Source: Xenophilus aerolatus (GTDB taxonomy: Bacteria > Pseudomonadota > Gammaproteobacteria > Burkholderiales > Burkholderiaceae_C). Taken from it: a DNA stretch of 64,000 nt. The stretch covers positions 186,001-250,000 of the forward strand of contig JASCNX010000004.1 in NCBI GenBank assembly GCA_029968055.1, given 5' to 3'. A program made the position numbers and the translations under genes. The first letter of the stretch is position 1, and every line of letters begins with the position of its first letter. This document shows positions 48,791 through 56,838 of this stretch, in pieces. Under the pieces are notes generated by a model. The model was not told the DNA's origin. It saw only the letters and a list, made by a program, of their open reading frames with translations, and did no database searches.

Positions 48791-50206
48791 ATGACAGCTG
48801 CGCCACGCCCCGCCTCTGCGACCCGCCCGGTGTCGCGCACCGTCCAGCTGGCGGACACCATCGAGCGGCAGATCGCCGACGGCGCGTACCGCGCAGGCGA
48901 CAAGCTGCCTTCGCTGCGGGAGCTGGCCGAGCTGCACCGCTATGCGAAGAACACGGTGGTCGCGGCCTTCGAGCTGCTGGTGGCGCGCGGGCTGGTCGAG
49001 CCGCGCCGCGGGTCCGGCTACTACGTGCTGGAACGCGCGGCACCCCCCGCGCCGGCCGAGGACGAGCGCGGCAGCCTGGGCCGGGCAATGGACATCGTGT
49101 GGCTCATGCGCGAGCAGCTCAAGACACGTCCCGACGCGCTGGCCGTGGGCGATGGCTACCCCCCGGTCGAATGGCTGGCCGACGTGCGGCTGGACAAGTT
49201 CCACCACAAGGTGGTGCGCACCGGCCTGGGCGCCCTCTTCCGCTACGGCAGCCGCTACGGCTATGCGCCGCTGCGCGAGCACATCGTGCGCAAGCTCGCC
49301 GACATCGGCGTGGGCGCGGAGCCCGCGCAGGTGGTGCTGACCCAGGGCGCGAACGAGGCGATGGACCTGGTCATCCGCTACTTCGTGCCCCCCGGCGGGA
49401 AGGTGCTGGTGGACGACCCCGGCTACTACCCGCTGTTCGGCAAACTGAAGGTGGCCAGCGCCGAGGTGTTCGGCGTGCCGCGCGGGCCCGACGGGCCCGA
49501 CCTGGAGGCGCTGGAGCAGTTGCTGATCGTGCACCGGCCGCGCCTGTTCTTCACGCAGTCGGTGGCGCACAACCCGACCGGCTCCGACCTGTCGGCTGCC
49601 AAGGCCTTCAAGGTGCTGCAGCTGGCGCAGAAGTACAACCTGCTGATCGTCGAGGACGACCCGCTGGCCGACTTCAAGCCGATGGCGTCCACGCGCCTGG
49701 CGTCGCTGGACCAGCTGGAGCGCACGATCTACATCGGCAGCTTCTCCAAGTCCTTCTCGGCCGCACTGCGCGTGGGCTTCATCGCCTGCGGCGCCGACCT
49801 CGCGAGCGACCTGGCCGACCTGAAGGCGCTGCTGCACGTGAGCAGCTCCGAGTACTGCGAGCGCACGGTCGACGTGATGCTCGCCGAGGGCCACTACCAG
49901 CGCCACCTCACGCGGCTGCGCGCCCGGCTGGAGGAGGCGACGGCCGGCGCCACGCGGCTCTTCGATTCGGTGGGCGCCGAGATCTATGCGCGCAATGCGC
50001 AGTCGCTCTACCTGTGGGCCGCGCTGCCCGGCGTGGACGACTCGATGGCCTTGGCGCAGGAACTGCTGGCGCAGAACATCGTGCTGGCGCCGGGCCGCAT
50101 CTTCACCGTCGATTCGACGCCCTCGCGCTGGGCCCGCTTCAACGTCGGCGCGGTGGCGGCGCCCCGTTTCGCACGTGCGCTGCGCCAGGCGCTGCGGCGC
50201 GCCTGA
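48791..50206 (+). CDS. MocR-type transcriptional regulator (GntR HTH fused to aminotransferase-like domain)
   Basis: A 471-aa fusion. The N-terminal winged HTH (about 15-85) has QIADGAYRAGDKLPSLRELAE and NTVVAAFELLVARGLVEPRRGSG; the rest is a fold-type I aminotransferase domain with PLP Lys320 in GSFSKSFSAALRVGF and the NPTGSDLSAAKA motif. MocR proteins sense a metabolite through PLP chemistry. Divergence from mvaA and the dyad between them suggest control of mevalonate use. The start is taken at 48791; the frame is open to an ATG at 48752, which would cut into the operator-proximal region. Confidence 0.9.
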   Translation: MTAAPRPASATRPVSRTVQLADTIERQIADGAYRAGDKLPSLRELAELHRYAKNTVVAAFELLVARGLVEPRRGSGYYVLERAAPPAPAEDERGSLGRAMDIVWLMREQLKTRPDALAVGDGYPPVEWLADVRLDKFHHKVVRTGLGALFRYGSRYGYAPLREHIVRKLADIGVGAEPAQVVLTQGANEAMDLVIRYFVPPGGKVLVDDPGYYPLFGKLKVASAEVFGVPRGPDGPDLEALEQLLIVHRPRLFFTQSVAHNPTGSDLSAAKAFKVLQLAQKYNLLIVEDDPLADFKPMASTRLASLDQLERTIYIGSFSKSFSAALRVGFIACGADLASDLADLKALLHVSSSEYCERTVDVMLAEGHYQRHLTRLRARLEEATAGATRLFDSVGAEIYARNAQSLYLWAALPGVDDSMALAQELLAQNIVLAPGRIFTVDSTPSRWARFNVGAVAAPRFARALRQALRRA

Positions 50207-50218
50207 GGCGCCTCAGGC
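50201..50218. terminator. 18-bp perfect palindrome carrying both stop codons of convergent genes
   Basis: GCCTGAGGCGCCTCAGGC is a perfect palindrome in which TGA at 50204-50206 ends the MocR gene and TCA at 50213-50215 (TGA on minus) ends the DUF4013-like gene. It can form a tight hairpin in either transcript. There is no U-tract, so termination is inferred only from position. Confidence 0.5.
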
Positions 50219-51568
50219 CTGCGCAGGCGCGGCCGGGCCGGCGGGCGGCGTGTCGGCGACGACGTCGCGCAGCAGCCAGCGCACCTCGCGCGTCTGCTCG
50301 CTGTCGGGGAACTTGCGCTCGAGCTGCTGCAGGATCGGCAGCGCCATCTTCGGCCGGCCCAGGCCTTGCGCCAGCGCACGTGCGGCGAGCTCGTAGACCT
50401 GCGGCACCAGCGCATCGCCCTTGAAGCGGCGGTCGAAGCCGTTGACCAGGCGCAGCGCCTCCTTGGCGTCGCCGCCCTGCCAGGCGTGGCGTGCCAGCGC
50501 GAAGGTGCTGGCACTGCCCTCGGGCACGAAGGCCCCGTCCTTGCCGCGGCAGGCCTGGTAGACGCGCAGTGCCTCGGAGGTCTGGCCCTGCGGCACCAGT
50601 TGCTCGATGAAGCGCCGGCCGTGCTCGAGCAGCGTGGGCGTCTTGTCGGACAGCAGCAGCACGCGGTGGTAGCGGCGCTGCGCGGGCAGCGAATGGGGGT
50701 CGGTGCGCTGTGCCTCGTAGGCGGCGGCCAGCGCGGCCGTGATGTCGCCGGCGGCCACCAGGCGCGAGACTTCCTTGTCGGCCTCGCGCTCCATCTGCTG
50801 CTCGGGCGTGAGCTGCGGGCGCCCGGCGTCGGCGTCGCCTCCAGGCAGCAGGTTCACGCCGAATTCCCGGTGGTGCTGGTAGATCACGTAGCCCAGCAGG
50901 CTGAACATCACCAAGCTGAAATACACGACCACGAAGGTCAGCAAGGGCAGCGCGACCGTGCTGCCGATCTTGGTGAGGACGAACACCGCCCCCACGCCCA
51001 TGCCGCCGTTGAGCAGGTACAGGAAGAAAAAGAGCAGCAGGTAGGGCCAGCCGACCACCGCCATCGTGTCCCACAGCCGCGCCGGATTCAGCGCCGCGAA
51101 GCCGCTGCCCGACAGCAGCAGGACGATCATGGTGGCCGGCATCACCAGCGACACCACCCCGGTCGCCACCAGGCCCAGCGCCTCGCCGAACATGCGCTGC
51201 ACCAGCGCGGCCGCGAAGCCCTGCACCAGCAGCACGAAGAACAGCTTCCACGGCAGGGCGGTGACGTCCTCCTCCATGCGGTGCGGGTAGTCGGCGGAGC
51301 GGAACATGCCCTGCGCGCCCAGCGCCATCACCTTGAAGCCGTGGCGGCTGATGGCCAGCAGCAGGCCGACGACAACGACCACGCCCGCGAGCGGCAGGCT
51401 GATGACGCGCCCGAGGGGAAACACCAGCAGGCTGCTGGCTGCCAGCAGCACCGCGTAGAACAGCGGCCGCATCTGCAGCGGGTAGCCGAAGAAGGTATTC
51501 AGCCGGTGCCAGAAGGGCGGCGGCGCCGGCAGGCCGTCATCGTCGTCGTCGCGGCTCATGGTGGACAT
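50213..51568 (-). CDS. DUF4013-like membrane protein with C-terminal TPR-like region
   Basis: A 451-aa protein. Six hydrophobic helices in the first 250 residues (MRPLFYAVLLAASSLLVFPL, AGVVVVVGLLLAIS, then a set ending ALPLLTFVVVYFSLVMFSLLG) and a helical repeat-like C-terminus (about 285-440, with DKEVSRLVAAGDITAALAAAYEAQ and LEHGRRFIEQL). I associate the membrane part with DUF4013 on overall pattern; no function is known. The start MSTMSRDDDDD at 51568 has GGGAGAG upstream. A -10-like TATACT reads from 51658 to 51653. Confidence 0.7.
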   Translation of the reverse strand: MSTMSRDDDDDGLPAPPPFWHRLNTFFGYPLQMRPLFYAVLLAASSLLVFPLGRVISLPLAGVVVVVGLLLAISRHGFKVMALGAQGMFRSADYPHRMEEDVTALPWKLFFVLLVQGFAAALVQRMFGEALGLVATGVVSLVMPATMIVLLLSGSGFAALNPARLWDTMAVVGWPYLLLFFFLYLLNGGMGVGAVFVLTKIGSTVALPLLTFVVVYFSLVMFSLLGYVIYQHHREFGVNLLPGGDADAGRPQLTPEQQMEREADKEVSRLVAAGDITAALAAAYEAQRTDPHSLPAQRRYHRVLLLSDKTPTLLEHGRRFIEQLVPQGQTSEALRVYQACRGKDGAFVPEGSASTFALARHAWQGGDAKEALRLVNGFDRRFKGDALVPQVYELAARALAQGLGRPKMALPILQQLERKFPDSEQTREVRWLLRDVVADTPPAGPAAPAQA

Positions 51569-51711
51569 GCGCTCTCCCGGGCGATGCGCCCTCTGCTCCA
51601 AACCACGCTGGCTGGCAGCGTGCCGGCCAGTTCTCAAATGTGTTGCACGACGAGTATAGGTTTCACATTGTTTCCTGTACCGTGAGATCGATGTCTGGGC
51701 TCCCAAAGAAA

Positions 51712-51731
51712 AACGGGCCCTGAGGCCCGTT
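51712..51731 (-). terminator. Rho-independent terminator of the DUF3455 gene
   Basis: An 8-bp stem AACGGGCC-CTGA-GGCCCGTT is followed on the minus strand by TTTTTCTTT. It lies 50 nt downstream of the DUF3455 stop. Confidence 0.9.
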
Positions 51732-51745
51732 CCTGCTTGTCCCGA

Positions 51746-51764
51746 CGCTATTGAAAATATAGCG
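51746..51764. repeat. Short dispersed palindrome CGCTAT-N7-ATAGCG
   Basis: A 6-bp perfect dyad with an A-rich loop (TGAAAAT), located between the DUF3455 stop and its terminator. It resembles the CTATC-N5-GATAG element in the rne leader. Confidence 0.45.
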
Positions 51765-51781
51765 CCGAGTCTGTGGCGCGT

Positions 51782-52336
51782 TTACATCGTCGGCTTGTAG
51801 AAGATGTAGTCGGCCTGGTACTGCACGACCTGCTTCTGGCCCATGTTGCCGCCGGCACAGGCCGCGGCCGGTGCCACGCCGCCCTGGGTGGCCACGCGCT
51901 GGATGTAGCTCACGCCCTGCATGGCGCCGCCGCCCATGGCCGGATTGGCCTTCACCAGCTGGTGCGGGATGTTGCCCGTGCCGTTGGGTGCCACGGCGAC
52001 CTGCGTGGCGGTCACCTTGGAGCCGTCCATGCTCTCCCAGGTGGCGGGCGGGCCGTAGTACTTGCCCACCTGCTTGCCGGCGCGGTCCATCAGCTTCGCA
52101 TCGGGACCGACGAAGAACCACTCGTACTGCCCGGGCATGTTCGCCTTGACGCGGCACTCGTAGGTGATCGAGCCGGCGCCCACGGTTTCCATGGCGACGC
52201 GATGGCCGGCCGGCACCTTCACGGCATCCGGCAGTGCGGCCTGCGAGAAAGGCGCCATCGGCGACTTGGACATGCCGCCACAGGCGGTGAGCGCCGCGGC
52301 GGCGGCGACCAGGGCGAGGGTGGAGCGGAGGTGCAT
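51782..52336 (-). CDS. DUF3455 family lipoprotein
   Basis: A 184-aa exported protein. The signal peptide MHLRSTLALVAAAAALTAC ends in a lipobox with Cys19. The body has features I associate with DUF3455: VPAGHRVAMETVGAGSITYE, EWFFVGPDAKLMDRAGKQVG, YYGPPATWESMDGSKVT and SYIQRVATQGGVAP. Function unknown. AAGGAA precedes the start. It is divergent from an ECF sigma gene and has the same promoter-like motif, so it is probably part of that sigma factor's regulon. Confidence 0.85.
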   Translation of the reverse strand: MHLRSTLALVAAAAALTACGGMSKSPMAPFSQAALPDAVKVPAGHRVAMETVGAGSITYECRVKANMPGQYEWFFVGPDAKLMDRAGKQVGKYYGPPATWESMDGSKVTATQVAVAPNGTGNIPHQLVKANPAMGGGAMQGVSYIQRVATQGGVAPAAACAGGNMGQKQVVQYQADYIFYKPTM

Positions 52337-52413
52337 GGCTGGTTCCTTTTTCTGAGATCGGAGGTTGGGTTGGGGTCGCGGGCGGGCGCGAAACGCCTGC
52401 CTGCCCCTTCCGG

Positions 52414-52439
52414 TACGCGAGGCTGCCCGGTTTGGATTC
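52414..52439 (-). promoter_or_regulatory. Candidate ECF promoter GAATCC-N16-CGTA for the DUF3455 gene
   Basis: On the minus strand GAATCC (52439 to 52434) is followed after exactly 16 nt by CGTA (52417 to 52414). The spacing fits a -35/-10 pair for a group IV sigma factor, and the DUF3455 start is 78 nt further on. The same motif with the same spacer faces the divergent sigma gene. Confidence 0.7.
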
Positions 52440-52476
52440 AGCTTCCCGTCAGTTTTTGTGGCGTGGCTGCGTCGGC

Positions 52477-52502
52477 GAATCCGCCGAGGCCGTACGGCCG
52501 TA
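52477..52502 (+). promoter_or_regulatory. Candidate ECF promoter GAATCC-N16-CGTA for the sigma factor gene
   Basis: GAATCC at 52477-52482 and CGTA at 52499-52502 are separated by 16 nt, identical in layout to the divergent site. The sigma gene begins 37 nt downstream, as expected for an autoregulated ECF sigma factor. Confidence 0.7.
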
Positions 52503-52538
52503 TGAACGGGATGCGCCGTTTCCCTCCAGAATCCGCCG

Positions 52539-53114
52539 ATGCCCTTGTCGTCACCGGATGCCGAACTCACCGCCCTGCTCGATCGCGTGGGGCAGCGCGA
52601 CACCCATGCCCTGCAGCAGCTGTACGAACGCACCTCCTCGCGCCTGTTCGGCCTGGCGATGCGCATCGTGCGCCAGCGGGAGGTGGCCGAGGACGTGCTG
52701 CAGGAAGCCTTCTTGACCATCTGGCGCTCGGCGCCCGACTACCGCGCCTCGCTGAGCCCGCCGCTGGCGTGGCTGGGCCTGATCGTGCGCAGCCGCAGCC
52801 TCGACCAGTTGCGGCGCCAGACGGCCGACCGCGCCGCCCTCACCCAGGAGTTCGACGAGGTGCTGGCCGACACCCTGCCCGCGGACACGCCCGGCCCGAT
52901 GGACCTGGCCGACGCCAGCGAGCAGGCGTGGGCGCTGCACCAGTGCCTGGAACAGCTGGAGCGCAAGCAGCGCGAGGTGCTGAGCCTGGCCTACCTGCGC
53001 GAACTGAGCCACGGCGAACTGGCCGAGCAGCTGAAGCTGCCGCTGGGCACCGTCAAGACCTGGATCCGCCGCGGGCTGGACAAGCTGCGCGGCTGCATGG
53101 AACGCCTCGCATGA
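52539..53114 (+). CDS. ECF sigma factor (SigK-like group)
   Basis: A 191-aa group IV sigma factor. Region 2 covers about 25-92 (LYERTSSRLFGLAMRIVRQR, EVAEDVLQEAFLTIWRSAPDY, PLAWLGLIVRSRSLDQLRRQ); region 4 covers about 132-186 (LEQLERKQREVLSLAYLREL, LPLGTVKTWIRRGLDKLR). The pattern fits the sigma-K/RskA-paired ECF group. The next gene encodes its anti-sigma factor 10 nt downstream, and a candidate promoter in front suggests autoregulation. The inducing signal is unknown. Confidence 0.93.
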   Translation: MPLSSPDAELTALLDRVGQRDTHALQQLYERTSSRLFGLAMRIVRQREVAEDVLQEAFLTIWRSAPDYRASLSPPLAWLGLIVRSRSLDQLRRQTADRAALTQEFDEVLADTLPADTPGPMDLADASEQAWALHQCLEQLERKQREVLSLAYLRELSHGELAEQLKLPLGTVKTWIRRGLDKLRGCMERLA

Positions 53115-53124
53115 AGGCCCCGCA

Positions 53125-53877
53125 ATGAACCTTGCCGCCCATCCCCGCCTGCTGGCCCTGCTCTCGGCCGCCCATGCGCTGGGCACGCTGCGTGGCGGCG
53201 CCCGGCGCCGCTTCGAGGCCCTGGCCCGCGAGCAGGCCGCCGTGCGCGCCTCCGCCCTGCTGTGGCAGGACCGGCTGGCCAGCCTGACCGAGCTCGAGGC
53301 CCCGGTCGCCCCCGACCCGGCGGTCTGGACGCGCATCCGCAACCTGGTCGATGCCGAGCAGCAGCGCGAGGCCCTGGCCCGCCAGCGCAGCGCGCCGGCG
53401 GCGCCCGCGGCCCGCCCCGGCGGCTGGTGGGGCAGCCTGGCGCTCTGGCGCGGCGCCGCCGTCGCCGGCGCGCTCGCCACGGTGCTGGCCGTGGTGGTGG
53501 GCGCCGGCCTGCGCGAGCAGTTGCGCAACGCGCCGCAGGTGCAGTACGTCGCCGTGCTGTCCGACGACCGCTCGGCCGCCTCGATGCTCGTCACCTTCGA
53601 CCCCAAGAACCGCCAGCTCACGCTGCAGCGCGTGGGTGCCTACCGCGAGGCGGCCGACCGCTCGCTGCAGCTGTGGGCGCTGCCGCCGGGCGGGGCGCCG
53701 CGCTCGCTGGGCGTGCTCGGGCCGCAGCAGGCGCTGCATCTGGCCGCCACCCCCTCGGAGCTGCAGGCAGTGCCTGCGCTGGCGATCAGCCTGGAGCCCA
53801 AGGGCGGCGTGCCGTCCGAACGCGGCCCGACCGGGCCGGTGCTGTTCCACGGCCCGTTGATCGAGAAGACGCTCTGA
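53125..53877 (+). CDS. RskA-like anti-sigma factor
   Basis: A 250-aa single-pass membrane protein. The cytoplasmic N-terminus (about 1-110) is helical, with the YxA-like LLSAAHALGTLRGGARRRFE segment and an intact W (LLWQDRLASL). A transmembrane helix lies at about 111-129 (GAAVAGALATVLAVVVGAGL). The periplasmic part is the RskA C-terminal type: VQYVAVLSDDRSAASMLVTF, LQLWALPPGGAPRSLG and the ending EKGG-like LEPKGGVPSERGPTGPVLFHG. It would sequester the upstream sigma factor and release it on an envelope signal. Confidence 0.9.
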   Translation: MNLAAHPRLLALLSAAHALGTLRGGARRRFEALAREQAAVRASALLWQDRLASLTELEAPVAPDPAVWTRIRNLVDAEQQREALARQRSAPAAPAARPGGWWGSLALWRGAAVAGALATVLAVVVGAGLREQLRNAPQVQYVAVLSDDRSAASMLVTFDPKNRQLTLQRVGAYREAADRSLQLWALPPGGAPRSLGVLGPQQALHLAATPSELQAVPALAISLEPKGGVPSERGPTGPVLFHGPLIEKTL

Positions 53878-54082
53878 GACGCCTGCCGGCCCTGTTGTTT
53901 TTGTGCCGCATCGCGCGACCGTCCGTCGGTTGCCGGGGCGCACGGCCCTGCGCGGCGTAGGACAAGGCGCCGCCGGCGCGCCTCGGCAGTTAACATTTTT
54001 TCTCACTGCCGGGGCCGCGGCGGTCAACCGACAGGCGGCTCCAACGGTTTCATGGCCTTGCCCCCACTGTCGAGCTGAGCGC

Positions 54083-54955
54083 GTGCCCTCCTCCCGCCTT
54101 TCCTCCTTCGCCCCGTCCGCCACCCTGACCCGCCGCTGGGCCGCCCTTGCGGCCGCCGCGATTCTGGGCGCCGCCGTGCAGGCCGAACCGGTCGTCATGC
54201 CGGCCGCCGAGCCGGCGCCGACGGCAGCGATGGCGGCCTACCAGGCCGCCCAGGCGCGCTGGAAGAGCTCGCTCGACGCCTTTGCCGCCGCCGACAAGGC
54301 GCAACTGCCGGCCGCCGGCGGCGTGCTCTTCGTCGGCAGCTCCACCATCCGCATGTGGAGCAGCCTGGCCAAGGATTTCCGCGAGCAGCCGGTGGTCATC
54401 AACCGCGGCTTCGGCGGCTCCACCATGGCCGAGTGCAACCTTTTCGTGCGCGACCTGGTCACGCGCTACAAGCCGCGCCACGTGCTGGTCTACGCCGGCG
54501 ACAACGACCTGGCCGCGGGCCGCAGCCCGATCGACGTGATGCACGACTTCGCCCAGTTCGCCCGCACGGTGCGCGAGGAACTGCCCGACACGCGCATCAG
54601 CTACATCTCGATCAAGCCCAGCCCCTCGCGCGAGGGGCTGCTGCCCAAGATCCGCGAGACCAACGACATCGTCGCCGCCTACCTGCGCACCCAGGCCAAC
54701 ACCGACTACATCGACATCTTCACGCCCATGATGGGTGGCGACGGCCGGCCGCGCGCCGAGCTGTTCCTGCCCGACCGCCTGCACATGAACGAGACCGGCT
54801 ACAAGCTGTGGCACGGGGTGATCGCCGCGCACGTGCCGGCCACCGCCGCGGCCACGCCCACCATGGCGGCCGTGCGCAGCCCCGGCGCGGAAGGCCCGAT
54901 GGCCGCGGCGCTGCCGTCCGTGCCGGTGATGGCCGGCGCCTCGCCGCGCCCCTGA
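54083..54955 (+). CDS. Secreted SGNH/GDSL hydrolase
   Basis: A 290-aa exported hydrolase. All SGNH blocks are visible: Ser86 in VGSSTIRMW, Gly in NRGFGGSTM, Asn in YAGDNDLAAG, and Asp/His in LFLPDRLHMNETGY. The signal peptide is SATLTRRWAALAAAAILGAA, giving a GTG start at 54083 as best fit; the frame stays open upstream but with unlikely sequence. Substrate is unknown (esterase or carbohydrate deacetylase are typical). A 205-nt gap with no gene precedes it. It converges on the OpgC-like gene with 9 nt between stops. Confidence 0.85.
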   Translation: MPSSRLSSFAPSATLTRRWAALAAAAILGAAVQAEPVVMPAAEPAPTAAMAAYQAAQARWKSSLDAFAAADKAQLPAAGGVLFVGSSTIRMWSSLAKDFREQPVVINRGFGGSTMAECNLFVRDLVTRYKPRHVLVYAGDNDLAAGRSPIDVMHDFAQFARTVREELPDTRISYISIKPSPSREGLLPKIRETNDIVAAYLRTQANTDYIDIFTPMMGGDGRPRAELFLPDRLHMNETGYKLWHGVIAAHVPATAAATPTMAAVRSPGAEGPMAAALPSVPVMAGASPRP

Positions 54956-54969
54956 GCGGCGCGCTCAGG
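54951..54969. terminator. Inverted repeat carrying both stop codons of convergent genes
   Basis: CCTGAGCG-GCG-CGCTCAGG is a perfect 8-bp dyad. TGA at 54953-54955 ends the SGNH gene and TCA at 54965-54967 (TGA on minus) ends the OpgC-like gene. No U-tract follows; a role in 3'-end definition is inferred. Confidence 0.5.
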
Positions 54970-56116
54970 CGCTGCGCGCCGGCACCTCGGGCAGGTCGAC
55001 CGTTTCTTCCGGCGGCGCCGCGTCGGCGCCCTGGGTGAAGCGGGCCACCGCATACATCGCAGCCAGCACCGTCACCAGCAGCGCGCTGTCCTCGGTCCAG
55101 GAGCGCATCGTCTGGCTGTCGCCGAAGAAGGCCAGCACCGTCAGCACCGCCACCAGGTGGACGCAGAAGGCCGGCAACGAGGCGCGGCCCATCACCTCCA
55201 GCCAGCGCACGCGGGGCAGCCACCGCAGCCAGGTCGGTCCGAAGCGGATGGCCACGACGCCCAGCGCCGCCAGGTCGAGCAGGCGCAGCGGGCCCAGCAG
55301 CCACTTGTCCACCAGCAGGTTGAGTTCCACGTCGGCCCCGAAGGGCGCCTGCCCGTGCTCGCCGAAGTGGCGCCAGACCAGGCCCCCCAGCGCCACCGCC
55401 ACCGCCAGCGCGGTCACCGGCCAGGCGAAGCGCAAGGGCCGCGCGCCCGGTGCGCTGCGCCCCGCGCCCAGCCACAGGCCGGTGAACCACAGGAACTGCC
55501 ACGCGCAGGTGTTGAACGCGCCCATCTCCTGGTAGGGCACCGGCATGCCGGTGAGCGCGAAGGTCCAGCCGTAAAGCCATTCGGTGAAGCCGAACTGCGC
55601 CAGCAGCCACAGCGCGAAGCTCAGCACGAGGATGCCCGCCCAGCCCCGCCGCATGCCCCAGGCCAGCACCCAGGGGCTCAGCAGCATGAAGAAGATGTAC
55701 ATCGGCAGGATGTCGAGCAGCGCCGGCTCGTAGATCAGCAGCAGTCCGTAGAAGAAACCTTCGAACGGCTGCGCGAGGTAGAAGGACACCAGGTTCTTCA
55801 CCGCCGGCTGGTCGACCCGCACGCCCACCGCCGTGATCGCCGTCAGCAGGAACAGCAGCAGCGCCGCATGGCACAGGTAGATCTTGAGGGCGCGGCGGAA
55901 GAAGGCGCGGCGCATCGCGTCGACGCCGTCGCGCCGCGCATAGCGGCTGTAGACCAGCCCGGCCATGAACGCCGACAGCAGCACGAAGCCCTCCGCCGCC
56001 GACACCCAGCCGAAGGGCTGCCCCAGCGGATCGGTGAAGCGGGTCGGCAGGTGGGTGACGGTCATCAGCACGAGCATCAGCCCGCGCAGCGCGTCGATTT
56101 CCCAGTGGCGTTTCAT
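54965..56116 (-). CDS. OpgC-like membrane acyltransferase
   Basis: A 383-aa polytopic protein with about ten hydrophobic helices. The start MKRHWEIDALRGLMLVLMTV contains the D-x-L-R-G motif of the acyltransferase-3/OpgC group; WVSAAEGFVLLSAFMAGLVY and ILPMYIFFMLLSPWVLAWGM also fit OpgC. OpgC succinylates osmoregulated periplasmic glucans; no other opg genes are in the window, so the substrate is uncertain. It is 110 nt downstream of the LeuD-like gene in the same direction. Confidence 0.85.
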   Translation of the reverse strand: MKRHWEIDALRGLMLVLMTVTHLPTRFTDPLGQPFGWVSAAEGFVLLSAFMAGLVYSRYARRDGVDAMRRAFFRRALKIYLCHAALLLFLLTAITAVGVRVDQPAVKNLVSFYLAQPFEGFFYGLLLIYEPALLDILPMYIFFMLLSPWVLAWGMRRGWAGILVLSFALWLLAQFGFTEWLYGWTFALTGMPVPYQEMGAFNTCAWQFLWFTGLWLGAGRSAPGARPLRFAWPVTALAVAVALGGLVWRHFGEHGQAPFGADVELNLLVDKWLLGPLRLLDLAALGVVAIRFGPTWLRWLPRVRWLEVMGRASLPAFCVHLVAVLTVLAFFGDSQTMRSWTEDSALLVTVLAAMYAVARFTQGADAAPPEETVDLPEVPARSA

Positions 56117-56226
56117 GGCGTCCGAGGCTTGGCACATCGGCCATGATGGGGGACCTGCTCACGCGGGTGAGCAGCCTGCATGCCGCAGGGCGCGATTCTA
56201 GGCGGGCGCCGGGTGCCTGAACGTCG

Positions 56227-56838
56227 TCAATAGGCCCAGGGCCGGGTGGCCCGGTCCCTTCGTCGGAACGCCTCGATCTCCGCCTGCCGCCCCAGGGTCA
56301 GGGCAATTTCGTCCACGCCCTGCATCAGCATGCCGCGCAGGGTGCCGGGCGCCGTGAACCCGAAACGCAGGCCGCCGCCGGTGCTCACGGCGAGCGCACC
56401 GAGGTCCACCGTCACCGCCGCATGGCCCCCCGCGGCCTCCACCTCCTGCGCGATGCGCCGGATGTGCTCGATGGGCAGCTCGACCGGCACCATGCCGTTG
56501 CGCCAGCAGTTGTTGTAGAAGATGCCGCCGAACGACGGCGCCAGGATCGCCCGGAAGCCGAACTCCCGCAGCGCCTTGGGCGCCCGTTCCCGCGAGGAAC
56601 CGCAGCCGAAATTGCGGTCGGCCAGCAGGATCTGCGCCCGGTCGTAGGGCGGCCGGTTGAGGATGAAGTCCGGATTCGGCTGGCCGTCCTGCCCGAAGCG
56701 CCACCCGTGGAAGAGGTGCGCGCCGTAGCCCTTCGCATCGGTGCCGCCCAGGAAGAGCGTAGGGATGATCTGGTCGGTGTCGACGTTGATGCGCAGCAGC
56801 GGCGCTGCCACGCCGGTGACCTGTTGCAGCGCTTCCAT
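56227..56838 (-). CDS. LeuD-like hydratase small subunit
   Basis: A 203-aa aconitase-family swivel domain. It carries TDQIIPTLFL, the HGWRFGQDGQPNPDFILNR segment, NFGCGSSRERAPKALREFG, and FGGIFYNNCWRNGMVPVELP. Length and motifs match LeuD, the small subunit of 3-isopropylmalate dehydratase. Its start overlaps the large-subunit stop by one base (TGATG). The next gene upstream is a lyase and a Bug receptor, not leuB, so a catabolic hydratase for a substituted maleate/malate is more likely than leucine synthesis. Confidence 0.88.
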   Translation of the reverse strand: MEALQQVTGVAAPLLRINVDTDQIIPTLFLGGTDAKGYGAHLFHGWRFGQDGQPNPDFILNRPPYDRAQILLADRNFGCGSSRERAPKALREFGFRAILAPSFGGIFYNNCWRNGMVPVELPIEHIRRIAQEVEAAGGHAAVTVDLGALAVSTGGGLRFGFTAPGTLRGMLMQGVDEIALTLGRQAEIEAFRRRDRATRPWAY

